Positions 63,849 to 64,000 of a stretch of 64,000 bases of DNA are shown here, in pieces. Every line of letters starts with the position of its first letter. Positions within the stretch are counted from its first letter, which is position 1. The translations under genes were made by a program, and so were the position numbers. Origin of the DNA: Myxococcales bacterium (GTDB lineage: Bacteria > Myxococcota_A > Polyangia > Nannocystales > Nannocystaceae); NCBI GenBank assembly GCA_020633315.1, contig JACKDV010000018.1, positions 62,001 to 126,000 of the forward strand, given 5' to 3'. Under the pieces are notes generated by a model. It saw only the letters and a program-made list of their open reading frames with translations. It ran no database searches and had not been told where the DNA came from.

Positions 63849-63877
63849 TTGCCGCTTGCCGTGATGGTTGCTACACG
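63849..63877 (+). promoter_or_regulatory. Probable bioD promoter
   Basis: TTGCCG at 63849-63854 and TACACG at 63872-63877, 17 bases apart. Transcription would start about two bases before the ATG at 63886, again without a ribosome site. Confidence 0.4.
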
Positions 63878-63885
63878 GCTCGTCG

Positions 63886-64000
63886 ATGCGCGGCCTGTTC
63901 GTCACCGGCACCGACACCGACGTGGGCAAGACCACCGTGAGCCTCGCGCTGCTGCGAGCCGCGGCGCAGCGGGGCCTGAGCATCGCTGCCATGAAGGCAG
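63886..64000 (+). CDS. bioD: Dethiobiotin synthetase BioD, N-terminal fragment
   Basis: The first 38 codons of a gene that leaves the window. GLFVTGTDTDVGKTTVSLALLRAA carries the characteristic P-loop GTDTDVGKT of dethiobiotin synthetase, which carboxylates 7,8-diaminopelargonic acid in biotin synthesis using ATP. No biotin-pathway gene is visible upstream; the rest would lie to the right. Confidence 0.88.
   Translation, partial: MRGLFVTGTDTDVGKTTVSLALLRAAAQRGLSIAAMKA

Overview
The window reads as a chromosomal segment of a myxobacterium, most probably of the Nannocystis/Plesiocystis/Enhygromyxa group (Myxococcota). Support: very high GC with strong G/C third-position bias; many lipoproteins whose signal peptide is followed by a long Ser/Thr/Gly-rich linker and Cys-rich 'CGDGxxxxGExCD' repeats; several one- and two-component kinases; ECF sigma factors paired with a Ser/Thr kinase or a cupin anti-sigma factor; AgmX-type and TPR envelope proteins; and multiheme cytochromes. 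The taxonomic call is inference from gene content; there is no rRNA in the window. I saw no tRNA, rRNA, CRISPR array, insertion sequence or prophage.

Layout. (1) 1-3620, minus: a cut-off exported TPR protein downstream of an RHS-repeat protein. (2) 3621-3973: a 353-base divergent regulatory region with inverted repeats. (3) 3974-19884, plus: one long type VI secretion (T6SS) operon headed by an ECF sigma factor, then tssK-tssL-tssM-tagF-tssB-tssC-tssA-vgrG and two unassigned genes, nearly all overlapping or a few bases apart. (4) 19904-23841, minus: an octaheme and a pentaheme cytochrome with a small membrane protein. (5) 23912-28416: envelope and lipoproteins and a cation diffusion facilitator. 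(6) 28484-34022: a permease/universal-stress pair, an ECF sigma/ChrR-cupin pair, SCP2 and CBS proteins. (7) 34095-38163, minus: a periplasmic molybdenum aldehyde-oxidase-like enzyme with its FeS and Mo parts fused, its FAD subunit, and a small six-cysteine protein. (8) 38311-45038: lipoproteins, a metallo-hydrolase, an RCC1 lipoprotein coupled to a cytochrome P450, an SBF transporter and a gene remnant. (9) 45048-53157: two related hybrid histidine kinases around a Ser/Thr kinase. (10) 53200-57598, minus: ECF sigma, Ser/Thr kinase, TPR/membrane protein, lipoprotein. (11) 57645-64000: lipoproteins (one frameshifted), an astacin-like protease, an RlmI-like methyltransferase, a repeat-rich P-domain lipoprotein and the start of bioD.

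How it works together. Regions 2-3 look like a contact-dependent weapon, or a part of one: inner-membrane complex (TssL, TssM), baseplate link (TssK), sheath (TssB, TssC), TssA and spike (VgrG), with TagF as post-translational brake and an ECF sigma factor co-translated with TssK as a likely transcriptional input. Hcp, ClpV, TssE, TssF, TssG and TssJ are not here and must be elsewhere or absent. The most unusual T6SS points are the tandem N-terminal module in TssA, a 17-glycine run in VgrG, and the two unrecognised last genes. Other leads are the multiheme cytochrome operon, the fused molybdo-flavoenzyme with its Cys-rich partner, the kinase-coupled ECF operon, and a recurring promoter layout that predicts leaderless or nearly leaderless mRNAs.
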